Both the position numbers and the translations under genes were made by a program. The notes beneath the pieces were generated by a model. The model searched no databases, was not told the origin of the DNA, and saw only the letters and a program-made list of their open reading frames with translations. A stretch of DNA of 64,000 bases, from the NCBI GenBank assembly GCA_958299035.1, contig CATQJL010000316.1, positions 48,481,585-48,545,584 on the forward strand. The letters are read 5' to 3'. Source of the stretch: Cylicocyclus nassatus (Eukaryota; Nematoda; Chromadorea; Rhabditida; Strongylidae). This document shows positions 1 to 13,756 of this stretch, piece by piece (position 1 is the stretch's first letter; the number at the start of each line of letters is the position of its first letter).

Positions 1-2702
1 TCATTGCAAACGATATACTCGATACAAAAATGGTTCTCCACTTTCCGGTGTTTTTGTACAGCTTTTCGCCAATCTTAGGCCACCTAAACCTTGACAAATA
101 TGGACGTTCAAATGCCCACAATTTCTTTCGGAAACTTATTCCGCAAAAAAGGAAAGCAGATTTGGAATCAGCGTTCAAAGGCTCATCTAATGATATACAT
201 ATCATCTTCAATCGCCGACTAATCCGGTATCCTTCCCTTGTGAGAATGATAGGTTCCGGATTTGTTGGTGAAATCATAAAATCTATCTATCTAACTGTTC
301 TATCTAACTAAACTATCCAATCTATCAATCGAGAATTGTTTAATGCTCCAAACACTGCTCTCAGCATGTTTTTTCTAAAGTTTCTACCGCCTATACATAC
401 TATGCACATTGGAGTAGTCATTGCTAAAATGAATTCTAGAGGCACTTTCAGTAAAATAATCTTGATTTTGCTGCTAGATTATGATGCGATTCACAAAAGA
501 AGCATTATCCCTAAGCATCAATCACTTTCAGTCTGCATATCCTTCATCGTATCTTCGAGCTCTTTTGAACATCAACCAAGGCATCGCAGAGATTTCAGTT
601 TTTTGTGATTCCAACTTTGATAATAAAGTTGCTGCAAGCTAGATTATCTAAGTATCAAATCAATGTAGATGAAAGCAGAAGATTTCGAAAAAAATTTTCA
701 AGTGTTTACATCTTGACGCTGGACCGCCCACTTTGGTCTTATTCGCCGTTCTTTCCTCCTCCCTTGTCCTTTTTTAGCCCTCCCACTCTGAGTTACTAGC
801 TTAAGCTAGCTCTTCGCACTCTTTTGTACGTACTCTTCGAGGACCCTATTATACACGTTTACGTCATTTCTAACTACATATATTTCAGTTGATTCCCATT
901 CCATGAACATATTTGGCGAAAGCCGATCCTGCTTGTAACAATGAATTTTGCTCTGTTGTGCACATTTTTGGCAACCAAGGTTTCTTCAACTAAAACAACA
1001 GTTCATTCTTTTTTTTGAGTCTTTGCCTGATTCAAAGTCTCTAAGTAGATTGATGTTCACAAAGTAACGTCACTGTTGATTTCCCCTATAACATCATTAC
1101 CACTCGGACTTCACTTAATAGATTGCGTTCCAGGATCTTTATCTCTAGCTTAGACTGAAGTAAACCTTTGTATGGGGCAAAAACAGCTTATCATTTCTCA
1201 TCACCACACTTACTCAAATGACGTGCCAAATGTTCGATAATTGAGAAAAAGAAGCCTACATAGATGACTAGCGCAACAACATACCTTCAAAATGTAAAGA
1301 CATAAAAACAAGTTATTTTATAGCTACGAAATAGAAATTAGTATCAAAAGCTGCACAATATCTCTTGAGCTGATTACAGTTTTCCCTCGATTTGTTGTAC
1401 GCGACTTGGCTGCTTCCAGTTTCCAGTTCAAACCGTGCTAAGATAAACTGGGACCTTGTCGTCGGTTAGTTTTTCTATCACTAGAACTCTATTGAGAACT
1501 ACAAATGAAATCTGATGCCTTGAAGCTCTGATGTTGGGTAGTCAAAAGTCATTTGGTTTGGTGTTTGGTATTATAACTAATTAGATTGAAAAAATTATCT
1601 AATTATAGCATTAGAGCTTGTAACGGAAGCAATGAATTTGAGGGAATTTCTCGAGCATTTCGTCGAATAAGTTGGCCTAGATGAGACTGCTGTCGATTAG
1701 GTGCAGCAAAATTTATCAAAACTCGCGGCTGTGTGCTTATGCACTCGATGCTCTTCTCGCTTTTTGAGAAGGGCAGAGCTTAACATTGTTTTCGACACTC
1801 TAGTAGTCCTCATAATCCATATGTAGCTGCTTCTACCCGCTATTCTCTCCTTACTCATCTGTCAATGCTATTCTCTAAAATCAACTTCATATAGGTTTCT
1901 TGCAAATTGCTGAACGTCTCTTCTTTTTTTTCAAAATTCCTGTATGTTCGTCACTGCCTCACGCAATTTGAGACTGACTGCTCAAGTGCTGTGCGTGTGG
2001 AACTCAATCATCTCATTTTGACAGCGCTCGTCATCGCTCAGAATGTTGCAAAGTTTGAAATCTGATATCTTACCTCTTCTGCAACATTGGATTACGCCAT
2101 TCTCATCTGATTTCAATCAATTATCAGTGTTCGGCCTTCAGTAATTAAGTGAACCTGCCTTGCTAAAGTACTCCGATGTAGATGGCAGAAACTAATGATA
2201 AAGTAATAAGTGCTTTCCGGCTCTCTGTCGAAAACACTTTACAAAGAACTTTAAAAAATATTTCTAAATTCGAAAAATAAAAAAAGTCTCAAGCTTTATA
2301 CTCAAACTCAAAAAAGCATTCTGAATTAGGCTATCTTAAACTGCATCATCCCTTTAATGAAGCCTTCATCTTCAGAAGTAACTTTTGGCCGCTAACAAGC
2401 TTTCTAATATTCTTTGCCTAGATGTTAATATGCTTATCACATATGTAGAAGGAAACTGTCGCGCATTTACCACGTATAAAATTGCTAGAAAACTCAAGTC
2501 CTACATACATATCGTTTAGCTCTATTGTAGTTTGGATAAGGTATTAAATGTTCATATATATTGTACTCATAGAGAGATATAGACAAATATGTAGAGATAT
2601 ATCAGAGCTTAAGCATACTCATCGCGAAACTTTGTTTGGAGATGAAATATTTCGAAAATGAGTGTGTTGTATTCATCAATTGTCTTTTACATCTGAAGGT
2701 TC
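1..2702. other. Gene-free AT-rich stretch
   Basis: No coding exon or RNA gene can be supported here; open frames are short, with no plausible domain or splice pattern. A TCTA-rich simple repeat lies at about 282-330. The segment around 150-260 weakly resembles the dispersed repeat at 2,703-3,130 (shared phrases such as TTTGGAATCAG), so it may be an eroded copy. Confidence 0.5.
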
Positions 2703-3130
2703 GATTAGAAGCGGCCTTTCCAAATGAGTCCTACACTACGTTGAAGAGCATTAAACGCTGATTTTGAATCTAATTTCTTTATCTGCCAAGCGCCTCTGCA
2801 TGCTGAGTTATCGATGTTTTTTTGTGCGAGAAATGAACCCATAATCCATATCGTGGTAAAATCAAATGTTATGGTTTTTTCAGCATTCAAATAGAACAGT
2901 GTTGAGTGAGTGTTCTGGAGTCAGACGGTATTTCTTTGAATGAAGTCGCTGATAAACAACATAGCACCATAGTACTTTTGTTTACTCATAACTCGGCGTC
3001 CAGAGGCGCTCGACAGGTACCGAAGACGTATTTGGAATCAGTGTTTGATGTTCTTCAAAGTCGTATCAGTTTCATGCGAAAAGGCAACCTCGACCAAACT
3101 GGTATTATCCTTTGTAAGTCCGAAACTATG
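2703..3130. repeat. Eroded copy of a dispersed DNA-element family
   Basis: This stretch shares ordered phrases with the element at 35,693-36,135: CTTTCCAAATGA near the left end, a GCTGAGTTAT block, a TTATGGT...TTTCCAGCA-like block, and a repeat of the same themes in inverse order toward the right end. The terminal inverted repeats seen in the 35.7-kb copy are not clear here, so this copy is probably old or truncated. It has no coding capacity of its own. The comparison was made by eye only. Confidence 0.5.
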
Positions 3131-6100
3131 CCATGAAACTTGCAAAAATGTCCACTTCAAACACTCAGTTAGAGATCGAAAAGCTTTTCAGTTAGATATT
3201 TCGACTAGTTATGTAGTAAAAGAACTGGCTAAGACGCAGTGCTGTTATAGAACTCAGTATATTGTAATTTTGCCAATTATGGAGTGAGCCCTGTAAGCGT
3301 CAAAGACACATTCCAAGCAGAAGCATCACACATAGTTGACTCTTGCCGACGGTTTTTGGCCCAAGTCACGCACTTGCACTATTACGACCACACACTGTGA
3401 ACAACTTTCTGTAACATCCGAGTAGTACTATTTCTACACAAGCAGGACTGATATATGAATCCCACATGGTGGAAACGCCAATACGTGGAACAGTAAAATT
3501 TTCCAATCTCTGCGTCGAGGAAATGGAATTCATAGGAATGCAAATTCAAATCCAGTTTCTTCAGTCCACGGCTTCCCTTTCATCACCGAAATGCCTCGAA
3601 TTTGCATTCGTATAAAACTTCTGTACAATCCCTTGCAGCCTTGCACTGTGTTTCTCGAAAAATTAGGTATTCTCATATTTTTTGCGATTTTACCAAAATT
3701 ATAGTCCTGTTTTTTTCCTATATTGAATATGGCGTAGGTTATTATTCGACAGAGCAAAGCAAGCTCTACCAGATAGCCAAGCATCTGCTTAAAACGTATT
3801 CCAAGTGAAGCTTATAGCCAGATTCCGGAAATAGTCAAAAACCAATTAGGCTTTAATCAATGTAACTTCGTTCCAAATCATCCTACAAATCCCCCAATAC
3901 CTAAGCAATCACTTGGCACATCAAACATTTTATCATACAAGTTCCGTATTTTTTCCATTGCTGGAAAGACGGAAAATGAATGGGTGAAAGTGGACCACAA
4001 TGTCCTGGGTTCCGTCCACAACAATCATGTCATTTATGCGTCCAGAAGTTCCATGTAATGCACTTGTAAAGACCCTCTCTCTTAGAAATTTTGATTTTAG
4101 TGTTGGAAAAAAATCATGAAATAACATAATACTTTTGTTTTTGTAGAAATCACTCTATGATTTTTTTAACCCATTAGTCAAAGGTGTAGAAGTGCGTGCG
4201 ATCTTTGCATGCAGCGTTTCCATTTCGGTTTTTTTTCAAGCACCATGTTTTCAGTTTTCAAAGTCTTGCGTTACACTTGCAATCGTTGCATTTTCTTATA
4301 CTAAGAATTGGAAGAAAAAAGTGTTGTCACATGCCTTCGATTTCATTTCTATGCAAATGTATCTCTCATTTCTTATGTTTCCAAGTAATTGTGGCATGAG
4401 AAGTTAGTTATGATTGTTGTCGTGAGAAATCATACTCGTACAAAATTGGATGCTAATTGTTGTGTGTATGTTGCATCAAAAAATAATCGTCGAGCAAACT
4501 TTGCTCGAAAATCGTGGTCTGTTAGAAGGCTCGGTATTGCGAACCTATAGACTGCATGTGGCAAAGATAGTAGAGCTATTTACACATTAATGTTGATCAA
4601 ATTCTAAATTTAGGGCCTCAGTTTCTCTTTGATTTATTCTGGAGGTAGATCGCAATGTTTGCAACCTGAAAGAGCTTATTGACAAAACTTAGCAAAGATC
4701 ATTCTAAATCTTGAAAGAGAGATCTGTACCATGTTATTTACTATAAGCTACAAAAAAAAACGAGAGTTGGAGTGAGATAAGTCCAAGTCTTGAGAAATTC
4801 CAAAACTTGTTCAATTTTCTTCATAGCACTTAAGGGGAAAACGATAATTCTGCTGCAAATTAACAATAATTGTAATTTAGTACTACACACAAGGGAGTTG
4901 AGGGGGAGGACACTTCAAAAGATGAGTGTATGCTAGCTTCCAAATTACATATTCTCTCATCAAAATTCGTATAAGAGGCTAGAGCTGGTTTTGATCGGAT
5001 TATCAACGCTCATTCACGAATCGCATATGTGCGTTCACTACAGTGACGTTGTCGAAGTGAAAACAACTTTTTGCTATCTGTTCCAGCCGTTTCTGACTCA
5101 TAGAATATGTAATTTCGCTAATGAGTAGGAAACTATCTACTGAATGTGAAAATACAAATATTATCCTGGTAAATTACTGTATTCTCTCCTTTCTATATCC
5201 GTCAAGTACATACATACAAATAAAGTTATAGACAGACGGTCATCTTTTCCTCCTTCATCTCTGTGTATGTTCAACAAACGATCTATTAAATGATCGGAAA
5301 GTGCTACAGCAGTATTTTATCCTCTTCAGATTTAAACAGTGAAAATCCTCTCTCGCTTCCTGCTTTTTTTCGCATTCGACATGATAAGCGAAAAAAATCT
5401 AATTTTTTAAATGTTCTAGTACTCATCTTTTACTTGTAAGTAATAACATCATGCTCTAAGCTAATTCGATTGACGAATGTACAAACTCATGCATGCACAA
5501 TCTTAATGAATAGTACATTTCTCTAGAACACCTGTACATTCGAAATCCAAATGCCAGTAAATTGTACTTTTACAATTTTCTAATTGCTTTGCTAAGTACG
5601 AACGGAGCTACAATCTGCATGTACACTTCTATTATAGTTTTTAAAGGTACCCTTCCATTATGAAATTTTTTTTCTGTTCAGACCTGAAAGGCAATGCGTT
5701 CCTTTGATCCTAATGTGGTAAGTACATTTGCGAGTTGTCAATTGTGGATGGCAATTCAACGCTGAACGATATATATATATATATTTTTATTTATTTATCT
5801 AATACACGAGAAGTACGCCTATCATAAAACAGGAAATACTAAGTAGTAGCCATTAAGAAAAAAAGACACTCAAAAAATTAAATTGAAACTAAATTTAGCT
5901 CAAAAATCAAACCATTTTCGAGTTGGGGGAAATAGCAAGATCCTGAAGGATTATCTTCTTTACCAAATAAGTGCCAGATAAAGTTAGACTTTGCTCGACC
6001 TACCAATATAGTCTTACGAATGAAGACTCACTCTGCTTACAGAAGTCAAAATTGAAAAAATAATGCAAGTAAATAATGTTTCATAATTTTATGCGAGTCT

Positions 6101-7736
6101 ACTTTTGCAAACTACACTACCATTCCAAATGCATCAGTTTTCCGAATTTGTTATGTGATATCCTGTATAGCAAGCCTAGATTGGCGCAATTTGTGCAGTG
6201 CGCGAAAACTTTTCTTCTGAAAAGCCCACTTTACGCTTTGCTACTACCAGGGGAGTCTGCTTGGGTATAATGAAACACAGCAGATCCTCACTGAAGTCCT
6301 TTTACTTGTTTTAAGTACTTGTCGTGCATATTTGCAATGCCAGCAATATCGATGTGGTGATAATGTACACCGTAGTCTCCAATAACGAGGAGCCTTAGCA
6401 GATGATTAATTTGTAGAGCCGAAATAAATATCCGAAGATAAATATCCGCGGAAGGTGTGGAGATGATAAACGAACACTCGATACATGTTTTTGTGTGGCA
6501 TCTTGAAAATGATGATAAATGCTTATGTCGCACCTCTAGTAATTTATTGAGCTGCTTTTTTGTAAAACGGACATAGTTCCGTTGAGGTAATATTTTCAGG
6601 AACCCAAAACTAAACTGGTTTTCTGTTACCATTATCAGTAGGCTTCTATACAGGGTATCTGTTTCTACGACAAAGCGTTACTGGTTAACTTATTAGGAAC
6701 CAGAAATCAAAGAATCTATCGGTAGCGTTCACATTGGGAGTTCATAGCTTTTTTTAAGAAACTGATGTTTAGTAGAAAGCCTATGCCGTAAAGCAAAATT
6801 TTACAGAAATAGCTGCACAGAGACTTTTCGTGAATTTTCTTAAAACAAGAAATGCTGGCACCGTTCATTTTTTAGATCTCTCTTTGATAAATCGTGACCC
6901 ACCTGCCCAAGGTTTTAAATCCAAACCTTCTTGACTTCCAATCCTTCAGCTCCAAACTTTTTGAGAACATAGAAAAATTTCTTTTCAGCCTTTCTATCCT
7001 CGTTTTGCACTTTTTTCAGTCTCTAAAAACGTATAAAGGTAAGAATGATGTTATAGGGAGATCTATCGCCAGCATATATTGCTATTCTGTTCAAGCGCTA
7101 GTGACTCATGTGAAATTCAGAGCGGCAATTTCGTCGTAAAAGCTCCTCATTTGCATGGAGGGCTGTCGGCGCCGTTCTCTGTCTCGCCCTCCCTCATGTC
7201 ATCATAAGCATTTTATGATTTCCTCCAAATTTATTACGCTCTTTTTACTTCAATGGGGCGGAAAAATATGCTCTTTCGATTCGAGATGAGAAAACAAAGT
7301 TGTGAGCTATGATTTAGTACAAGTGCTTGGATTAATTTCCAATAAGTTCAGCCATGAACTTTGTGATTACAGAATTTGACATTTTATATGACAAATGCAC
7401 TTTGCGTTTCTTTCTTAGCGTGAGCTCTATATAGTAAGCAATAGGCTTCCTTTCGAAAAATAGAAAAGAATTACTGTCGATGTGTCTGATTACTGTTTGA
7501 TTGCCCCAACCATATGTCATATTAATTGCTTTTCGCTTGATCCTAAGTAAATGTAGGAAATAAATGTGTAAAGGTCGTAAAGTTTCGTCTGTATAAATAA
7601 GCGTTATAGCATCTTTATTACAAAACTCCCTCTTTGAGATTCTGCGACTTGTTTCAATGAATAAGAATGGATAAACTACTGCACATCTTTATAACCCATG
7701 TAAGTAAATTTCAAAAATTTCGCGCGACCCATTCTT
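3131..7736. other. Gene-free AT-rich stretch
   Basis: I see no supportable gene. A short (TA)n tract lies at 5,771-5,783. A small hairpin (CGAGCAAACTTTGCTCG) occurs near 4,493. A locally GC-richer patch at about 7,150-7,200 has no recognisable product. Confidence 0.5.
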
Positions 7737-7771
7737 CGGGAGGGCCCCCCCCTCCCATCCGTCCGCCACTG
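7737..7771. repeat. Solo end of a hAT-like element
   Basis: A C-rich tract followed by GTCCGCCACTG matches the right terminus of the hAT-like family found complete at 41,283-41,530 and 50,261-50,595. The preceding phrase, a CGCGACCCATTCTTCGG-like string, is also shared with those copies. No matching left end is visible, so this is a truncated relic. Confidence 0.45.
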
Positions 7772-10700
7772 CCATCCATATATTTATTTTGATTGGTTGC
7801 AATACCGTTTTGAGGAAAGGCCAGTTTTGGATACAATTAACTTTTTTTTCAAGCAAGATAAAAAAAAATAAGCTACACGTTTGCATAGTTATATGCATAA
7901 ACTAAAACAAAAATTAGCAACTATAATTCGCATACCAACCATTTGGCAAAAAAATAGCCAACACTATTTTCTTAACATGAAAGAAGTAAAGCTCAAGATT
8001 CCCAGGAAAACAAACACAAAAGCAAAAACTCGATGTTAGTGATTTTCGTGAAGGAGGCATGAAACGCATAATGTTAGCTTACAAAAACCGTACTTCAGGA
8101 CTTCTTGCAAGAATATTTGCATTTGTGACTCTATGCTCCGCTCATAAGTCGCTTCTTCTCAATTTCGCAGTTTTAGTTTCGCCGAAACACATGTTTCCAT
8201 GGCACGATATCCATGGGACTATTGAAGAGCCTATAAATCGTTCAAAGCCATGAGCTCTTAGTTTTGAATGTGCTGAAACGATGGGCACAGTCATGTTTTC
8301 TCTTCCTTTTACTCTCATATTTCCGACAACTACAGCCTAGAATATGAAGCATTTACAAAAGCTGGAATCTGTCACCTTTTGAGAATAAAATTATCGAAAT
8401 ACGCAACGTACACAGAGCCATAGGCAATTTATGAAGGTAACCAACTGTATCTACATTTAGTCGCAAGTCTTAGTAGTCCTCACATCTCTTCTGGGTACAA
8501 AAACCGTGCGCCCAATGCACTTATGCTTTCGTCGTTTCGATGCTCTCCCAAGATTGTTTTCCTGACCTTGTCCCCACCTCAATTATTATTTTAGACTTCA
8601 TCTTCCAAGTTTCGGGAAAATTATAGAGGCATTTAAAAGCATCTTGGTGTGGAGAGCCCAGTATCCTGACATCATAGGGATCCCCGATTTGCACAGGCAT
8701 GTACCCTCCATACTGAAATTCACAACACAGCTTGTAATATTTTTCATGACTAGAGTACGAGAAACAAAAATAGAAAGAAAAGAAATAGAAGGAAATAGAT
8801 CAAAACGAATATGTCGTGTTTTCGATTTTTTCCTGAATTTACTGCTTTGAAAAGAACCCTTCTGGAAAGCTGAGAACTCATGGTTCTAATGTCCATTTTG
8901 GTGTTAACCAATATTGGATGCCACTACGTTGAAGGAATTGTTTATTCGGGAAACAATTCCAGTGGAATATAGATTTGGCGAGACGAGTCCAGAAGTGAGC
9001 ATCCAGGTCTATTTATGCCACTATTTTGGGCGTGGCAACCTAGATGCTTCCTTCTGGCAAACAATAGTATCATACAGGTATCACTCGAAAATTATTGATG
9101 CTTACATGAAAGTAATAGCCGCCAAGTGTGCTATCAAGCAGCAATGGGGGGTGACCTTGGCGGCTCAAGTGTTCCACGCTAGGATGGTTTGTCAACGACA
9201 AGAATAATATACAGTGTAAAATAGTGGTCGATAATTATTCTATTATTATCGACATCCATACTTTACAATCACCTAGTATTTGGGAGAAGCTCAGGTTTAC
9301 ATTTGTAAGTGTGCTAAATTCCTCTTCTCAATTTCCAGCCGAGAGTTACCGTGATTTGCATACGAGTGTCAGATGTAAAGATTTGGGTGAGCAAGTTAGT
9401 GGTCCCTAAGATTTTAAGGACTGAGATACAGCATTTTTCCTCGATTTTTCAGGCACTTAGAACCTTTTGGAATTTGGCTTTGAGCTTCACGTGAATCGAA
9501 CGTTTTGCAAGCGTTGAGCTCCATCTTATAAAGCCTTTCTCTATCGAACAATACCCTAATAACTCTTATTCGTATCAACCATGCCGCGATATTAAGTAAT
9601 ATCGATAATGGGACATTGCTTTTCGAACAACCTGTTACAAGCAGCCCTATTCATTTTTCATCTGCTGCTTTCAAATATACTGTAGTGTCCCCAGAGTTGA
9701 AAGAAGTACAGTATGAAAGATGAAAGTACTTTAGTATAAGGGCAAATTCGCCTCCATTTTCACATCGCCAAGCTTGAATGTCATCTCGAAGAGGAGTTAT
9801 CAAATGTGCAAGCAACTTGTTCATACTTGTAAAATTCAAATAAGCATGTAAAAAAGCTCGGAGGTGTGGGTGCCACCAGGCCCCTTGCTTCCTATGAAAT
9901 CTTGGGGTAGTAAGATCGCAAAAGTTATGGGAAGCATCCCAAAGCGGAGTGCATGTCTAACACCACGCATCTTCATTCAAAGAAAACTTTTGTCCCCCCT
10001 CCCCTCCCCCCTTTCGACAATCCTGCGACCTCCCCTGGTGTTAATATTTTGTGAACAAAGTAACATATCTCGTCATTACTGTAATAGCAAATAACTCTTT
10101 TTAGCAAATTTGATGCTACCCAATGAAGAAGGAATAAATTGTATATACGTAGAAGATTCATAAGCTCGAAAACCCATGCTTTGCTCGAAGTTGCTATGTA
10201 CTTGACTGTACTTTAGTGTGTTTATGAATAATGTGTTTATGAACTTTAACGACCTTCAAAACTGTAATGGAGAAGCACTTTTGTTAATGAAGTTTCTGCT
10301 TTTGATGATGTTGGTGCACTTCCATCATCTCGGTCCCACTTTTTCAGATCTTTCTCTATTTGAATTTTCTCTGTAGGTTCCAAAGCATCTACATACCATC
10401 ATTCATATGTAGAAAATGTAATTTGAGACTCAGCTAAATTTAATCATATCTTTTACAATACTCTTTTTTCAATGCCGATGTGCGGTACAACGAGTGTACC
10501 GGTGAAAAAACTAATCCTCTTTTCTCCGAAGCTCCTGATGTATAAAGCATAGGCTACTCAAAGGAATGCAAATCATTGATGGTTTATTTTGTTGTAGCGA
10601 CTACAGTAAAACCCATAATATTGAAAAGTCTATTTTTAGTACCGTCAGTTAGCAAATGCGCTTCTTTTATTACAGTGCATCTACAAACTAAAACTGACGA

Positions 10701-11763
10701 CGTTAAAAAATCTCTTCGAAAGACATCAAAAATGTCTAATTTCTCGAGCAATCTAATATTTGCTGAAGAGCATTTATTGCTTTTCCTATCTCAGCTATTG
10801 CAGGTCTTAGGGTACACAGAACAGGAATCATAGTACAAAAATAAACTTGATTTTGAAGCGAAAATGTAAATCGTATTAACTTGAATGATTTGAGGTTTGT
10901 GCAAAGTCACACTTCCAACCCAGAGCTGATCAACATACAAGTAAATGTTATGGTTTGACAACCCATAAGACTTTTCATATCTGTATCACCAACTGAGCCA
11001 GTTCTTCTTATATTCCTAATAGAATACGGGAAATCATTTGACAGATCAAAGCAAGCTGTACAAGATGACATTCAAAAGTTTGCACTACGCTTGATTCGCA
11101 TTAAGTTTCAAGCCAAAATAAATTCGGAATTTCTTGAAGAAACGAAGATAATCGTATCTTAGTTCAACCAGTTCTGCGAAAATCCCACTCACTCATGTAT
11201 ATACTCTACCATCAGATATCCATACATAATCTACTGCAATTTTCCAATGGCTAGTTGTCAAATTGCATTTCTTGAAATTGCTGCCACAAATTTGCATTCT
11301 TGTAGGTGCCCTAGTTCTTGAAAAATATCTATGAAGGTTTGAATATGAAAAGACTTATGGAACAACCTATTATAATTTTTGAACTTCCCACGTCAAACAG
11401 AAAAAAGAGATCTTTGGCAAAACTAATTATCTTTTCTGATTGTTTCATTGGTTCTCTGACTTTCTTGGAAAATTTATATTTTTGTCAGTTCGTTTGGTGG
11501 AAAAAAGTGAATATTTCTATTTATTTTTTATTCTCATGTGCGTGGGGGTTCCCACAACGCGCTCATATCCGTCTGTTTGAGGCTAATTGTAGGGTACAGC
11601 ATTTGTCCAGGATGATTCGCTTCATTACTTCCGTGATGTGTAATGCTGGTGCATCTGGCAGAAATGCTGTCGTTCTTGGATTTTTCACATACCTTAGTGT
11701 TTTTTGCGAATGTCTGCCACAACATGCAATTCCAGTCTCTTTTGCCCCATACTGCAGTAACAT
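7772..11763. other. Gene-free stretch with repeat traces
   Basis: No gene is supported. A C-rich patch at about 9,985-10,045 resembles the C/G-tract part of the hAT-like family. A 97-codon frame at 8,914-9,207 and a 153-codon frame at 11,318-11,779 are open, but neither has a recognised domain or convincing splice partners. Confidence 0.4.
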
Positions 11764-11807
11764 TGCTCTACTCTGCTAGCTATGTATATAGCTAGCAGAG
11801 TAGAGCA
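11764..11807. repeat. Perfect 44-bp palindrome (20-bp arms, 4-base loop)
   Basis: The left arm at 11,764-11,783 (TGCTCTACTCTGCTAGCTAT) is the exact reverse complement of the right arm at 11,788-11,807. The loop is GTAT. There is no mismatch. It could be the remnant of a palindromic element, a transcribed hairpin or a recently formed inverted duplication; the sequence alone cannot separate these. Confidence 0.9.
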
Positions 11808-13096
11808 GATAGCTTTTGTATAGCTTTTGAGCAAATTTTGGAACAAAAATTTCGTGTTTTCGGAATCTCATTCTTACATGCATATAGGAGCGAATAATTG
11901 ATAGTTTACTCGAGTTTTCAAAATAAAGCAATCAGCTTAGCTAAGATAATGTAAACCATAGCAGATTTGATGAGATACAGTATTGCCAGAAGTTATCAAA
12001 TTTCACCCTTTCTCTTAATTTCGAGCAGCTTCTCAAAATTAATTTAGCTCCTAGAATTCGTCTCTTTAGCCTCACATTCGAACGATCACCAAACTAATGA
12101 TAGAGCATCTTGCAGACGTCTGCAACTCAAGCAAATAAGGTTTTGCTTGAAAGTGTCTACCAATTTTGATTGTTATTAGATATAATGCTATCGCAGAAGT
12201 TCGAAATGGCATCACTCTAATTTTTGGGCTTTGCAAATTGCAGAGAAAAAGTGCGGATAACTATTGTCTATTATAACTACTGTCTGCTTTTCGATAATCG
12301 CGGGTAACTTATTCTAAGCTTCACTTTGGCCTTTTTTGTTTTCTGCGACATCAGTCTTCACTTATTCTTAGAATGAGCATAACTTTTTTGAACTACGTTC
12401 GTTTCGTCGTGCTGTCCTTACGTAGAAATTTTATCACGGTTATAGTCAAGTCTTCATTACCATCAAGCGAATTATATGTTTGAAGAAGCTTGGTGGATCA
12501 GAAAATAATTTCCAGGCATCTAAAGCAAGTACATATCATGTTGAAATATACCTAATTGCAAGCCACGGGGCATACATTTGCAAGTTAATGATAATTGCAA
12601 TTTTTTCAATTTAAGTCATACCCTACCACTAGTATCAATCATTCGCTGATATCACTTCATTCGCGATATTTTATCATCTGTTAGCTGATGCTATAATGAG
12701 CAAGAAGCTTGACTCATCTTTTATACCAGAATAGAACAAATGTGTATTAAATTCACTCTTGATGCAATCATTTCCATATATTTATACTTGGAAAGAAGAT
12801 ATTATTGGAAAACGCACGAAAACTGCTACATTTACAGCATTCACGACATGAAATAGATACGGCTGCAGAGAAATTCAATCTTCTGCATGTTCCATTTCGA
12901 CAAGCATTAGGCAACCCCCTGCTTAGTACTTCATTCAAAAAAATTCCCCTTATTTGTTGAGCATTTCTTGCCATACCTAGTAAATCAAATGTGTTCAAAA
13001 TCCGGTCTGTGGTGTTTTCCAAAAAATTCCGTAACAAGCCAGAACCACTCACGAAGAAAAAATGGTGTCCGCAACCATTTGAGATAGAAAGTATAG
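11808..13096. other. Gene-free stretch beside the LTR insertion
   Basis: No confirmed gene. A cysteine-rich open frame reads on the minus strand from the LTR boundary at about 13,092 down to 12,768 (about 108 codons outside the LTR), with CRNGTC and CRECCKC clusters. Its apparent start codon belongs to the inserted LTR. It could be chance or the remains of an interrupted exon; I see no clear acceptor or donor. Confidence 0.3.
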
Positions 13097-13317
13097 TGTC
13101 AAGGATGGACGCGGTGGCACCTATAGGCAATGATTATTGAATTCGATCTTGACCATGTACTTTGTACCGTGGCGGCTGTAAATAAGGCCGCCCGGCCGTT
13201 GTTTTAGTCATTGTTATTGTCTGCTATTTCTAGTCTTCTAATAAATTTTTCTATTACTCTCTCGTTCCCCACCTGGACATCCGCCCTCGCACTAACGAAC
13301 CCGGTTAGTGCGTGACA
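13097..13317 (+). repeat. 5' long terminal repeat
   Basis: 221 bp, starting TG and ending CA. It contains TGTAAATAAGG where the 3' LTR has TATAAATAAGG, so the probable TATA box of this copy carries an A-to-G change. A polyadenylation-like CTAATAAATT lies in the second half at about 13,240. The region just before the end contains the inverted pair ACTAACGAACCCGGTTAGT, which could form a small hairpin. Confidence 0.93.
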
Positions 13318-13756
13318 TGGGGGCCGAACCGAACCAACCCAACCCCGCCGATAAGACCGCGTAAGCGGAAAAGGCGAGTATCCTGCCTATATCAGAGGCA
13401 GTGTATATCCCCGATTCAAAGAGGAGCTCGTTGTCTGGCACACCGCACATCGAGCCTTCTCAGAGGACCGGAGGAGGGTGTCAGTTACACCGCCGTGGTC
13501 TACCTCTACAAGGGAGCAGCGGCGCGTGTACCGTATACTGACAGGTCCCTCTTGGTCAAGGGGTATACTTTGTGGCTTGTATCAGCTACACCGCAAGACC
13601 CAGCCTAGAGGGAGGAGGGGTATACGCGTGTGTACCGTGAGCTGATACATCGTCGAAATTGAATTTGTGCTGCAGGTGAAGCACAGAACATTGGATTTGA
13701 ATAAAGCTCTATCTCGTAGAGATACCGAGCTTGAATTGTTTCTATCGAAGAAGCCG

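Noticed and set aside
11318..11779. 153-codon + strand open frame, the longest outside transposons in the first 13 kb
   Set aside because: No recognised domain; other frames on both strands are also open over part of it, and there are no convincing splice partners. Its 3' end overlaps a palindrome.
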